This document shows positions 9,620 through 22,018 of a stretch of DNA of 64,000 nt, piece by piece. The notes below the pieces were generated by a model. That model worked only from the letters and a program-made list of their open reading frames with translations, ran no database searches and was not told the DNA's origin. Position numbers and translations under genes: made by a program. Within the stretch, counting starts at the first letter, position 1, and each line of letters starts with the position of its first letter. The stretch covers positions 70,087,901 through 70,151,900 of the forward strand of contig CM037591.1 of the NCBI GenBank assembly GCA_021018995.1, read 5' to 3'. The stretch is from Chloranthus sessilifolius (lineage: Eukaryota > Streptophyta > Magnoliopsida > Chloranthales > Chloranthaceae).

Positions 9620-11970
9620 AATACACTTGCGGATAGCTCTGCAGACACTTTGCGATCAACAATTATATGCGAAGCTAAGAAATGTAAATTTTGGCTGGAG
9701 CAAGTGAGTCTTCTGGGGCATGTCATTTTAGAAGTAGGTATAACATTGGACCCAACCAAGATAGAAGCCGTGGTGAAGTGGGAGCAACTGAAAATCGTAA
9801 TCGAAATTTATAGTTTTCTGGGATTGGCTAGATACTACAGGAGATTCATTAAAAGATTCTCTAAAATTGCTGTACCACACACGTAGCTCACGAGGAAGAA
9901 TGACAAATTTGAGTGGACTCAATCATGTGAACAAAGCTTCTAGAAGCTTAAAAGAAGGTTGACCTCTGCACTAATACTTGCCATACCTTCAGGCAGTGGA
10001 GGATTCGTTGTGTTCAGTGATGCGTCACATAGTTGATTGGGCTATGTGCTTAATCAGAATGATAAAGTCATTGCTTACAGTTTGTGATAGTTTAAGGATC
10101 ATGAGAAAAATTATCCCATACATGACATCGAGCTGGCAGCTATAATCTTTTCCTTGAAGATATAGAGGCACTACCTCCACGGTGAGACATTTGAGATATT
10201 CACTGGCCACAAAATCCTTAAGTATTTATTTACCCAAAAGGATCTGAATCTGAGGCAAAGGAGATGGCTAGAGTTTCTTAAGGATTATGATTGCTTTATT
10301 CATTACCATCCATGAAAGGAAAATGTGGTGGCAGACGGGCTGAGCGAAAATCATCTGCCCAGTTATCACACCTCATCACGAGAATACGCAGATGGCATCT
10401 ACTTGAGGATATGGCCTTAATTGACACAACATTCAATGTGAAGGATTCTGGAGCCTTAATGGCCAACATTGCTATTCGATCAACACTCCATGATAAAGTC
10501 TGAGAGCTGTAATGGACCGATGAAGAACTTGCAACCATCAGACGGGAGATAGTTGATGGGAAATGGCCTGATTTCTCCATCAAAGAGGATGGATCGTCAG
10601 TGTTTAGAGTCCAACTATGCATATCGAATAACGCCGACCTGCGACACGCGATATTAGATGAAGCTCACAAGTCAATGTATGATATCCAGCTTGGGAGTAC
10701 CAAGATGTACCAAGACCTCAAGAAGAGTTGCTGGTGGAAAGGACTAAAGAAGAAAGTCGTAGAGTATGTAGCAAAATGTCTAGTTTGTCAACAAGTGAAA
10801 GTGGACCATCGTCATCCTTTGGGTCTATTATAGCCGTTACCAATCCTTGAATGGAAATGGGAGAATATATCCATGGATTTTATCCTTGAACTGCCAAGAA
10901 CACAAAAAGGATATAATGCCATTTGGGTAATCGTCAATCGATTAACTATGTCTGCCCATTTTCTATCCTACAGTACCTTGTATACAGCCAACAAGCTTGC
11001 CGAAGTGTACCTTAAAGAAATAGTCAGATTACATAGCGTACCTGCTAGCATCGTGTCAGACAGGGACCCGCTGTATACATCGCAGTTCTAGTAACACTTC
11101 CAAGAAGGAATGGGTTCAAGGCTAGAATTCAGCTTAGCAATTTACCTCCAGACTAATGAGCCTACCGAAAGGTTGAATCAGGTGATTGAAGACATGCTCA
11201 GGGCCTGTATGCTAGACTTTCAAGGATCATGGGATAAACACTTGCCGTTGATCGAATTCACATACAACAATAGTTACCAAGCAAACATCAGGATGACTCC
11301 TTTCGAGGCACTTTATGGCCGCCGATGTAAATTTCCTCTCAACTAGGAAGAGGTTGGAGAACAAGTATTGTTAGGCCTAGAACTCTTTGAAAGCATGAAT
11401 GAGACCATTTGAGTTATTCGTGAAAGATTAAAAGTCGCTCAGAGCCAATAGAAAAGCTATGCTGACCTCAAGAGAACAAATATCGAGTTTCAGGTAAACT
11501 TGATTCACATTGGTGTCTTATGTTTCCAATTAACTATGTACAATACTAACACCCACATTCTTTTCAAAAGGAAGATTACATTTTCATTAAAAAAATTTGC
11601 CGACTAAGGGCATGATGCGATTCGGGAGACGTGGGAAGTTAAGTCCACACTACATTGGACCTATTGAAATATTGGGTTGGGTTGGCGAAGAGGCATTTCG
11701 AATCACTTTGCCTCCACAACTGTCCAGTGTGCATAACATGTTTCATGTGTCAATGTTGCAGAAATACGTGAGGGACCCAACGCATGTGTTAGACTATCAG
11801 CCGATTGAAATCCAAGAGGATCTAATCATGACAGAAGAACTAATACAAATTTTGGATCGCAAAGAGCTACTATTAAGGACCAACAAATTCCTCTAGTGCT
11901 AGTAAGATGGCGAAATCACTCTACTGCCGAAGCCACTTGGGAACATGAGGCAGAAATCTACAACCAGTAA
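9620..11970 (+). pseudogene. Element C pol remnant (RT end, RNase H, integrase, chromodomain)
   Basis: Fossil pol of the Tekay lineage. The RT tail has KFWLEQVSLLGHVI at about 9670. RNase H follows at about 9900-10300. Integrase shows GSTKMYQDLKKSCWW and CLVCQQVKVDH (zinc-binding part) near 10690-10810, then MDFILELPRTQKGYNAIWVIV and SIVSDRDPLYTSQF in the core. The tail has the HNMFHVSMLQKYVRDPTHVL region and a chromodomain-like end to about 11970. It closely parallels element D. Confidence 0.8.
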
Positions 11971-12239
11971 CCACATCTTTTTACTGAGGTCAGTCAATTT
12001 TAAGTGTGCTGGTACGCTAAGGATTGAACATGGTTCTTTGTATGATTGACGAATGTCCCCAAATAGTAGACTCAATTCTTAAATATATCTCTAAAGATTA
12101 ATGTAAAGGGGTGATAGTAAATTCAAGGTTTGAATTTCAATATAACAGCACGCAAAAGCGAATATATTATGAAAAGTCAAGTATTGCCAAACGAGAACAG
12201 CTAATGCCAACAAGGTAAGCCCCAAATTTGTTATACAAC

Positions 12240-12326
12240 TCACTGCAGGGAATTTGAGACTCGCTGTAGCGACAACTTCAGAGCTTCAAGGCTCGCTACA
12301 GCTACCCTTAATTCTCACTGCAGCGA
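12240..12326. promoter_or_regulatory. Four-site palindrome array of element C (TCGCTGCAGCGA type) before its extra ORF
   Basis: Four 12-mers close to the palindrome TCGCTGCAGCGA: 12240-12251 TCACTGCAGGGA, 12261-12272 TCGCTGTAGCGA, 12293-12304 TCGCTACAGCTA, 12315-12326 TCACTGCAGCGA. Start-to-start intervals are 21, 32 and 22. A TATA-like CTTTAAAATG follows at about 12334, and the ORF start is at 12589. Confidence 0.7.
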
Positions 12327-12588
12327 TTGATGGGCTTTAAAATGGGGGCCAAAATCCCCAATTTTCGTTATGTTTGCGATTTCAAACCTAAAGCCCATAT
12401 CTTTTCTCCTCTCCCACGAAAACAAGGTGCTCTTTCTCTTCAAATACGCGATTGTTTCGCGTTACTTCTGACAAATCTTCACGAATACACGTGCATGCAT
12501 CTCAATCAAAGAGGGTTCCATAATTTGTTCTTTGCATCAAGGTAAACCCTAGATTTTTCCTCTGATTTCAATTTTCGGTTCTTTTCTA

Positions 12589-13620
12589 ATGGCTTCTAGA
12601 AAGAAAACTGCATCCAAACTCTCGACTGTGAGGGCTAAATCTTCTAAGCAACCACAACAACAACAAGACGATCCCCCACCAATCTCGTGGTGGAACATGA
12701 AAGCGTTCAAACCAGAATGGTCTTTCGACCCAAGTATGTTTATCGACAACGCCACGACCGCATGGTCGATAAACTACTTAGACAAGCCAGATTGGAGGTG
12801 TTACTTACCCCCTTTCATACACACTTTCACCCCTACCTCGTTAAACTTTTTTATCAAAACCTACAAACGGGGGAAAATACCCAGAAAATGACCACACAAA
12901 TAGATGGCTGAACCTTCCATCTTGATGTCCGCGACATTGCTAAAGCCATGCACTGTCACATAAATTTTATAGAAAATCAGGGCCTCCTACTACCGCACCC
13001 CAAGGACGTGCCATTCCATCGCATCGCCACCAAAATGACTGATGGTAATCATGGCTCTAGTAAATCGATAAGAAGGACCCAACTACCGGCCAAGATGTGG
13101 CCATTAGATGACATCTTACGGAAAAACCTATACCATCCTGCAAGCTTTATTCTCTACGCATGAAAATCAGTGGTTCAATGCACCACAAGCCATTTGGGAA
13201 GGAATCAGATATGCCCACGAACAAATGTTAAACACCAGAGCTAAACCATTAGCCTCTATCCCATATTCTCGCCTTATATCTCATCTTCTAGAGGGGCTAG
13301 GATCAAGAGAACGATGACCCTTATGAAATACCGGCCAACGAAGAAAGAAGGGTGGATACCACTTGGATTTATACCAAGGACACATGGCGCATGAGCTATC
13401 AAAGGTGCCAAGGCAGTGTTCAAAACCAATGACATCGGCAGTTGGCAGAGGGTGTTCACCAAGCAGACCCAGTACAACCTGCATCCGGGGCTGCACCCTA
13501 AATGCCCCCACCGCAAGACAATATACACATCTTGGTAGAAATCAGTTGGCAACTGAGTGCAATGCAACAACAGCTGACCTCTATGAACCAGTAAACGAAT
13601 CAACGATTAGACTTCCATGA
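12589..13620 (+). pseudogene. Element C extra post-pol ORF (decayed)
   Basis: Reading frame after pol, same strand, homologous to those of D and E. It starts MASRKKTASKLSTVRAKSSK (basic, low complexity). Shared landmarks follow: P..WWNMKAFKPEW, TAWSINYLDK, LVKLFYQNLQTG, TQIDG, DIAKAMHC, then W.LDDILRKNLY and SIPYSRLISHLLEG. The LV.LFYQNL...IDGR...AIAK pattern recalls the 'putative plant transposon protein' domain found in plant retroelement extra ORFs; this is recognition from memory, not a search. It is broken in several places. Confidence 0.6.
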
Positions 13621-13640
13621 GGCCATGCTGATAAACCTGA

Positions 13641-14225
13641 TGTAAAAATCCTATCCGACCAGCTCCACCCCATACATAGCTATGTCAAGGGAGTATACCG
13701 TAGAGTATACAAGAGGCACATCTAGTTATGGAGCAGGACGTGATCACAAGCAACCAACAGAGCAGCCAGGTGAGCATGCAGTTCGATGATGGATCCGATA
13801 GTTGGTAATCAGATCTCTTAGTCCGATGGTTCGATCTCCCTCCTTTTCGGTCGTGATGGTATGGAAATCGAAGTTCCAGTATGATCGGGGCGAATAGATG
13901 TTCAAGTCAAAGGAGGAGAAGGATTTGAAAATCATCTACGGCTGAGATCTCATGAGGAATTGAGGAAGGAGATGGTTTTTCTCTTTTCTCTTCGGTTTCT
14001 CTTTTCTTTCAATGAGAGGCTAATTTAACTTCCTGCATGGCTTTTGTGTGGGGAATGTCTCTTATACTAAGAGTGTTGATTATGTGTGCAAGCCGGTACA
14101 CCCAACATGGGGTATGGGCTTTTTAAATAAAACTAAAAGTAATATAAGGTTTAATGCTCCTGTTGGGTAGTTTTCAAGTGCTGATTTATTGTAAAGGAAA
14201 ATAAAATCAAAGTAAAAGAGGACCG
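13641..14225. other. Unassigned sequence between elements C and D
   Basis: No LTR, polypurine tract or gene recognised. It includes a CT-rich tract (about 13975-14010). The boundary between C and D lies somewhere here. Confidence 0.4.
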
Positions 14226-17200
14226 ATGCAAGGATACGATGTGATCCTTGGCATGGATTGGTTGTTCAATCACCATGTGAAGGTTGATTGTCGCAAGAAG
14301 ATTGTCTCTTTTCGGCCACAAAAGAAGGTATCAGCTAAATTTTATGGTGTACCGTCAACTACTCTTTCGTTGATATCCGCAATTTAAGCACGATAATTGC
14401 TCGATGAAGGTGCTCAAGGGTATATTGCTTTTATACAAAGTGATGAGCAAAAAAAAAAGGAAATTTCACTTTCGAATGTACCTATTGCTTGTGAATATCC
14501 TGACGTGTTTCCTGATGAGCTGCCAGGACTACCACCTGACAGAGAAGTTGAATTTGCAATTGAGTTAGCTCCAGGTACTGACCCAGTATTAAAAGCACCA
14601 TACAGAATGATGCCAGCAGAGTTGAAAGAACACAAGGAGCAATTACAGGAACTTCTTGATAAAGGTTTTATCAGACCGAGTGTTTCTCCGTGGGGCGCAC
14701 CGGTGTTGTTCATGAAAAAGGACGATACAATGCGCCTCTGCATTGATTACAGCGAACTTAATAAACTGACGATCAAGAATAGATATCTGCTTCCTCGAAT
14801 CAACAATCTCTTTGATCAGTTACAGGGAGCACGGTTCTTTTCAAAGATTGACCTACGGTCGGGTTATCACCAAATGAAGGTAAAAGCTAAAGATATTTCG
14901 AAGACAGCTTTTCGAACAGGCTATGGTCACTACGAGTTTCTTGTCATGCCCTTTGGTTTGACTAATGCACCAGCTGCATTTATGGACCTGATGAACAGAG
15001 TCTTCAAACCTTATCTTGATTTGTGTATCGTGGTATTCATCGACGATATACTTATCTATTCCAAGACAACGACAGAGCATGAAGATCATCTGCGTCTGGC
15101 ATTGCAAACACTGAGAGATTCACAGTTATATGCTAAATTCAGTAAATGCGACTTCTGGTTGAATCAAGTCAGTTTTCTAGGGCATATTATATCTGAAGCC
15201 GGTATCACGATTGATCCTGCAAAGATTGAAGCTGTAGTACAGTGGAAGCAGCCACAGACCGTAACCGAGATTCGAAGTTTTCTAGATCTTGCAGGTTATT
15301 ATTAACGTTTTGTGGAAGGCTTTTCATGACTTGCTGGACCATTCACGCAGCTCACTCGAAAGAATGTTAAATTCGAGTGGACTGAGGCGTGTGAACAAGG
15401 TTTCCAAGAATTGAAAAGAAGACTTACTTCTACACCTGTTTTAGCATTGGCATCTAGCAGTGGTGGTTATGTTGTCTTCAGTGATGCTTCATATAGTGGG
15501 TTAGGATGTGTGTTAAACCAATGGGAACGTGTGATAGCATATGGTTCTCATCAGTTGAAAGATCACGAGAAGAACTATCCCACTCATGACCTGGAATTAG
15601 CAGCGGTCATTTTCGCGTTCAAAATCTGGAGACACTATCTGTACGGTGAAACCTTCGAAATCTTCACCGATCACAGGAGTCTTAAATATCTCTTCACTTA
15701 GAAAGAGTTAAATTTGAGACAGAGAAGGTGGATGAAATTTTTGAAAGACTACGACTGTTCAATTCATTACCATCCCGGTGAAGCCAATGTTGTAGCTGAT
15801 GCACTTAGCCGAAAATCCTCCGCTCAGCTATCACATCTTGTTACAAGATTACAAAGATGGAAACTACTCAATGATATTGTATCATCGAGTGCCACTCTTC
15901 GAGCAATAGCAAATGGAGGTTTACTTGCTACAGTAATGATCCGAGCTCCACTTTTTGATAGGATTAGAGAGCTTCAGATGGAAGATGCAGAGCTTATTTC
16001 TATCCGACAAGGGGTACAAAGTGGACTACAGCTCGAATTCTCAATCAAAGAGGATGGGTCTTTATTATTTCGAGGACGAGTATGCGTACTAGATGATCAT
16101 ACTTTACGTCAAGAAATCCTCGAAGAAGCTCACAAATCAGCATACGTTATTCATCCTGGTAGTACGAAAATGTATCAGGATCTAAAGAAAATGTTTTGGT
16201 GGAATGGTTTAAAACGCGATGTGGTAGAATACGTTGCAAAGTGTTTGGCATATCAACAAGTAAAGGTCAAGCACAAACATCCTGCTAGTCTGCTACAGCC
16301 ATTTCCTATTCCAGAGTGGAAATGGGAGAATATTTCCATGGACTTCATTCTTGGTTTGCCCCGTACTCAGAAGGGTTACAACGCCATTTGGGTGATTATT
16401 GCTCGTCTCACCAAATCGGCGCATTTCTTACCCTCTAGTACGCGATATACAGCATCGAAACTAGCCGAACTCTATCTGAGAGAGATTGTACGACTACATG
16501 GGATAGCCATAAGCATTGTGTCAGATCGAGATCCTTTATACACTTCTCGATTTTGGCAAAGTTTCCAAGAAGGTATGGGTTCAAAGTTAGACTTCAGTAC
16601 AACAATTCATCCTCAAACCGACGGGTAGACGGAGAGGGTTAATCAAGTGATTGAGGACATGTTAAGGGCCTGTATGCTCAATTTTTAAGAATCATGGGAT
16701 AAACACTTACCCCTGATCGAATTCGCATACAATAATAGTTTCCAGTCAAGCATCGGTATGGCACCATTCGAGGCATTATATGGACGCCGATGTAGATCTC
16801 CAATTAATTGGGAAGAAGCTGGAGAGTGGTTAATTTTAGGCCCTGACCTGATAAAAAGCACCAATGCAGTTGTTCACGTGATACGGGAACGATTGAAGAG
16901 TGCCCAGAGTCGACAGAAAAGTTATGTTGATCTCAAAAGAACTAGTGTTGATTTTCAGGTCATATTTGATCCTGATAAACCTTTTTATCAATTGATTCAA
17001 ACTATATTAGTAGTCTGATGAAATGATATACAGATTGGCGAGCACGTCTTTATAAAAATCTCTCCAACTAAAGGCATGATGCAGTTCAGGAAATGAGGCA
17101 AGCTAAGTCCTCGTTATGTTGGACCATTTCCTATATTGGGCACAGTAGGAGAAGTAGCGTATCGACTCGCGTTACCTTCGCACCTGATAGGCATTCACGA

Positions 17201-17453
17201 CGTATTTCACGTATCGATGCTGAGGAAATACATCAGTGACCCGACGCATGTGTTAGATTTTCAACCGTTGGACATTCAAGAAGACCTAACGATAACCGAA
17301 GAACCAGGTCAGATTTTGGACCGCAGGGATCAAATTCTGAGAACAAAACGAATTCCACTCGTGTTGATCCAATGGAAAACTTATGGGTTGCATGAAGCTA
17401 CATGGGAATGTGAGGCTGACATTCGTGCTCGATACCCTCAATTATTTACATAA
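14226..17453 (+). pseudogene. Element D pol remnant (protease end, RT, RNase H, integrase, chromodomain)
   Basis: Fossil Tekay pol. The protease tail VILGMDWLFNHH is at about 14240. RT at 14397-15305 shows [24 protein letters not shown] and [10 protein letters not shown] (catalytic DD). RNase H is at 15411-15701 ([24 protein letters not shown]). Integrase runs from 15714 (HPGSTKMYQDLKKMFWW, MDFILGLPRTQKGYNAIWVI, SIVSDRDPLYTSRFW) to about 17018. The C-terminal part at 17136-17453 has [20 protein letters not shown] and a chromodomain ([17 protein letters not shown]), a feature of chromoviruses thought to direct integration to heterochromatin. Confidence 0.9.
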
Positions 17454-17676
17454 GGTACATACTTTAAATGCATGTACATTTACAATATAGTTACACTTAG
17501 TCAAATGAATTCTGATTTACTAAGATTATAATGTTGGTGTAAATAATTTTATAAAGGTACCTTGCACTCTTATATATTGAATCATATCCCATGTTGAATA
17601 TAAATTAAGTGTCATTAGAAAAGTACAATTAAATTATTTCATATTAACACTAACATTAAAAATCCAATTAACTTAG

Positions 17677-17727
<51 letters not shown>

Positions 17728-18054
17728 TATACCTTAATGAAATAAACTGAAAGAGTGACATCTGGGGGACACCTAAGCATGGGTGTATCCCAGATTTATG
17801 CCACATTCCTCACCTGATTTGTTTAAGGCCAATAATAGGCTAACATAATAAGTTTTATAATTTTTATATACACAATATTATACAATGGCTCAAATTTCAT
17901 AGAAATAATTTTTTTTAACCTAGAAAAATACATAAAAAATACCAACTGATATTTTTCTACAGACCCCCTAACTGTTAGGAACACAAAAATATAAAAAAAT
18001 TAAATATCACATCTCGGGAGCCCTGAAATTCGGGCCCTTCAACATCTGAACCTC
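17454..18054. other. Spacer of element D after pol, with (AT)n
   Basis: Noncoding, AT-rich. It contains an A-run followed by an AT microsatellite at about 17678-17726. No gene or promoter recognised before the array at 18055. Confidence 0.6.
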
Positions 18055-18129
18055 CTTGCCACGGCAAGGGCTAAGTGTTGCCACGGCAAGTCACTTGCCG
18101 CGGCAAGCTTAGAGTGTTGCCGAGGGAAC
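18055..18129. promoter_or_regulatory. Four-site palindrome array of element D (CTTGCCGCGGCAAG) before its extra ORF
   Basis: Four 14-mers: 18055-18068 CTTGCCACGGCAAG, 18077-18090 GTTGCCACGGCAAG, 18094-18107 CTTGCCGCGGCAAG, 18116-18129 GTTGCCGAGGGAAC. Intervals are 22, 17 and 22. The same palindrome occurs four times in D's LTR (21282-21369). Array to ORF start (18400) is about 270 bases, close to the 263 bases in element C. Confidence 0.8.
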
Positions 18130-18399
18130 TAGGCTGGAATATGGTGCGTCCGAAACCCCCCTTTTAGTTATTTGCAGATACTAAAACCAGTTATAGCCCT
18201 GCTCTTCAACCTTCCAAGCAACGAGTCATGCATGCACACCTTCAGATCTGATCCACAGCCACTGAATGCTCCTGATTTACTTCGCACATTTCTCTATTTT
18301 CCGATTTTCCTCTCGTTTCGATCAGATTTTTGGTGCTTTGTGAGGTAAAATGATCTAGAACTCAATCCTATTGTCTTTTATTGTCTCTTCTATTGCATC

Positions 18400-19745
18400 A
18401 TGCCTCCTAGAAAAGTAGGCGTGTCTAAACCCCCAAAGTCCTCGGCTAAAGAAAAAGGCAAAGTCCTTCTTCTTCTATCCCCGAACTAATCGATCCACCA
18501 AACATGCCGGAACAGCCCATTCCTTGGTGGGCTGCGAAGGCAATGGAACCAGAATGGATTGTGGACGATAAGCTACTAACCCCGAATGACCAGACTGCAT
18601 GGTCACTTCGTTATATCGAAAAGGCACAGTTAAGCGCCTTATACCAGCCCTTTCACAATCAGGTTTTTCCGTGCTTAGTTCGATTATTTAATCAAAATCT
18701 GGTCGTCACCCCTACTGTTGGTCAATTACAGACCGAAATAGATGGTCGTAAATTTTATTTTAATATCCTACACATAGCAAAAGCAATGGACTGTAGTGCT
18801 GAATATGCCGTCACTTCAGGACTACAATTACCATGATAGAGGGATGTGAAATTTCACCACATCACCTCAAAAATGACAAATGGTTAGACCGCTTCTGACC
18901 ATAGTCTTGCCATACGTCGCAGCCAGTTACCACAACGGATGTGGTTTTTGGATTGTATCTTTCGATCGAATTTATACACCATGCAGCATGAAAGAGAGCG
19001 CCGAGATGCTCTCTTACAGGCTCTTTTTACCGTCCACGAAGGATGATGGTTAAATGCCCCTAGGGTGGTTTGGGAAGGCATCAAGTATGCCAATGAGCAT
19101 CTGCAAAGCACCGTGTCACCTTCCATGCCTTCTTGCCCCTACCCTAGACTGATCTCCCGCATGTTTGAAGGACACTTTGATAGTGTCAATCTCATTCCCT
19201 ATCAGATCCCCGTTGGCGAAGAGGTCCGTACCGATAACATATGGATCTTTAGCCCAACAATTTGGAGAAATATCTACCAACTCTCTTTTCAAGCGGTAAA
19301 TAACTGCCAAGCAAAACAAACTAGTCATCCTCCTCAATCCCAACCAGAAATACCCCAATAGATTCCCATCCCTCCTCAACCGCAACCACAAGCTCAACCT
19401 GATTCAGTTCCTGCGGCACAAGGAACCTACACCAATGTCGACCTTGTTCAGCTCATGCGTGAAAACCATGAGCAAACCCTCATTCAATTCGATAATCTTT
19501 ATCAAAATCACTACATGATCCATCAACGCATCGATTATGTTGAAGAAGCGACAAATATCATGATGGAGCATACTTTTCAAACTGCTGCAAGCCCCTACAT
19601 TGGGCGGGCGCGCAACTATGTCTCTCAGTATACCCGCAATGCAACATTGTTGGTCCCGAAATTCCAGCAAGATTATCAATAACAACAACAACAACAAGCT
19701 GGTACATCCTCAGCGGGCGAACAACAAACAGATCCTCAGCCTGGT
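18400..19745 (+). pseudogene. Element D extra post-pol ORF
   Basis: Sense-strand frame between pol and the 3' LTR. The start is chosen at 18400 (MPPRKVGVSKPPK), matching the short basic starts of the homologues in C and E. Landmarks: PIPWWAAKAMEPEW, TAWSLRYIEKA, LVRLFNQNL, QTEIDGRKFYFN, HIAKAMDC, MWFLDCIFRSN, WEGIKYANEHL, YPRLISRMFEGHF, then a C-terminal region rich in P and Q with a possible coiled coil (VDLVQLMRENHEQTLIQF). It resembles the 'putative plant transposon protein' type. No catalytic motif recognised. Broken in a few places. Confidence 0.65.
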
Positions 19746-20329
19746 AAAACATTGATCATAGTTTATGCACTATATTTTAAGTTTTATATTTACTTGCATT
19801 AATCTTAAATAAAGCATGCTTATATTTATAGCAACTTAGCTATTATATATCTTAAATGATAGTAGGAATTCTTATTTGTATGATATTGCAGGTATTATGT
19901 CAATTGAAAATGTTGCTTTGAACATTGTAGTTTTTGTTTAGTCTTAAATAATGATTCTCTGATTTTCATTTTAATTTTGTCTTAAATGATGGTAAGGAGT
20001 AGTTAAATTTAGTAATGTAGTAATGGCATGAGAATGGTTTAATGTTCATTGTACAGCCATGTTAATGTGTGAATACTCCTCATAAGGTGCCACATGGAAT
20101 AAAAATAAAACTATGTTTAGTAAGACACATAAAGTCAGGTGCCACATGAGTGTGGTTCATTCCAAAATTTTAGTTTGATCCCCCAAATGTAGTGTTGATT
20201 TTGGTTTATCGATTCATTTTGTCTTATGAGAGATTTAGTAGAAATATACCATTTATAGAATGCACATTGTTGGTGACATTCACCTGTTACCCTGCTAGTC
20301 CTGGTTTATTTTCGAGGACGAAAATGCCT
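19746..20329. other. Spacer of element D between extra ORF and polypurine tract
   Basis: AT-rich noncoding sequence with short repeated phrases (CTTAAATGATGGTA-like, GGTGCCACATG twice at about 20085 and 20138). It ends in the conserved TTTTCGAGGACGAAAAT block that Tekay elements carry just before the polypurine tract. Confidence 0.6.
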
Positions 20330-20343
20330 AAAATAGGGGAGAA
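20330..20343 (+). other. Polypurine tract of element D
   Basis: AAAATAGGGGAGAA directly before the LTR start TGTAACAATCCCC. Confidence 0.8.
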
Positions 20344-21065
20344 TGTAACAATCCCCAGCATTGACACTGTAATGGTAAGTGTCTGATCAGGTCGGGCCAG
20401 GCCATGCGTGACGATCTCACTAGGATAGTCCATAAATCTTCGAAATGGGACCTTAAGTTAAATACACACAAGTGTAGTAAAGTAACAGATTAAAAAGATC
20501 TTAGAAATAATTAAATACATATATATATATACCAACAGTGGTAGATATGCTATATACATAAGTTAAGCCCTTTGGCTTTACTAAATAACCAAGGGAAACA
20601 AAGGAAAGGGCTTTATTGTCGTTTCATTGTAAACTACAAGACAAAACAGTTTTGTTCTTAATTATATAGGCTTTGCATAAAGCCGTTTCCTCAAGTAGCT
20701 GGTAAGCTACTTGCATGCTTTCAAATATACATGACTCCAATGAGTCATGCGATCTAAGCATGCACGCAAGGTCGAGGTCGTCTATTAAAAAGGCAACCTC
20801 CCTTGCTTCTTTACGTTGAATAATGAAAACAAATAAACCAGAGGAACTCTGATATAGTAAAACAGCATGAAAGATTAGTCTGCTCCAGCTTTGAAAATCA
20901 GCAAACACAGTAGCAATGATCGGATGCTAACCAAATTCACCACGAGGTAGGTCACTTGTTTAATCTTATACAAGAAGGCTTAATCCTAGCAGTTCAAATT
21001 GTTGCCCAGAGATTGAGTGCAGCTCCTTGCACTTCTGGGTTCAAAATCTGTAAATGGTAAATCTG

Positions 21066-21188
21066 GATATATATATATATATCAAATAGATTATATATAT
21101 ATATATAGAACAGATTATATATATATAATGAGAATTGAGAAGTGAGAAGAAATACATAACGAAAGCCTATATATATAAATATATATAG

Positions 21189-21233
<45 letters not shown>

Positions 21234-21235
21234 CA
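21066..21235. repeat. AT-dinucleotide microsatellite cluster in LTR D
   Basis: Several runs of (AT)n broken by short unique phrases. ORFs of repeating Tyr-Ile read through here are artefacts. Confidence 0.9.
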
Positions 21236-21281
21236 ATAGCAACAGCAAGAAGAAGACCCAGCTGAAGCCTGGCAAGCTAGG

Positions 21282-21369
21282 CTTGCCGCGGCAACCTCAA
21301 GGGGTTGCCGCGGCAAGACCCTCTGCTGAGTGGCTTGCCGCGGCAAGCACCATGTGTTGCCGCGGCAAC
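21282..21369. promoter_or_regulatory. Four-site palindrome array in LTR D (CTTGCCGCGGCAAG)
   Basis: Sites at 21282-21295, 21304-21317, 21334-21347 and 21356-21369, nearly perfect copies of the palindrome with C/G at the outer bases. Intervals are 22, 30 and 22. A TATA-like TATAAA lies about 95 bases downstream at 21464. Confidence 0.85.
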
Positions 21370-22018
21370 CCTCCCCCATCCTTGAGCTTGAGCTAGGTCA
21401 TGTGCATATCGAACCTTGGGTCCACTTGGGTTCAAATAACTACTTGCTTTGGGTCTTAATGTACTATAAACCATATGTAAACTACTGACTCCACAATAAG
21501 ATAGTAGTTTATTAAAATAAATCTATTTTAATAGCTTGGTGCCAATTGGAGCACAAAACTATTGTGAAGAAATAACAGTGTATGAGGTCCTCGGATACCT
21601 GAGCAAGCGTCAACGACAAAACTTGTAAACTTTGACGCACACAGGTAGGGAATTTACGTTCATATTTTATATTTGTAGCATTGTCGCTAGTTTTCATAGA
21701 AAGAAATTGATGAATATTCATAAGAGTATTGTATAGCATAAGTGGAGAAAAGTTTGAGTTTATGTAAGCTGATGAACTTAGTTAACTGATGAAGAAGCTC
21801 GGTCTTGAATATAAATATAGCAAATATAGCATCAGTAGGTTCAAATCATCTTATAAATCAGTTTAGCAACTTAATATTATTATCTAGCTATGACAGTTTT
21901 TAATACATTGCATCATAAGACACACATGCAAATACCTTTCTTGGTAACTCTACGTGAGTCAGTACTCAGATCCTGTTAAATTCAATGTTTTTGACACGTT
22001 ATTATTCCAGTGTAAATC

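Larger units (their letters stand above)
9615..13640 (+). mobile_element. Element C: partial Tekay/Del-type chromovirus
   Basis: Broken Ty3/gypsy element on the plus strand. It starts within reverse transcriptase next to the LTR of B, so B may have inserted into it. It runs through RNase H, integrase and chromodomain, then a spacer with a palindrome array and an extra ORF. Neither LTR of C is visible. It is heavily decayed (ten or more breaks) and looks older than D. Confidence 0.7.

Noticed and set aside
20994-21275. ORFs of repeated Tyr-Ile
   Set aside because: Translation of AT microsatellites.
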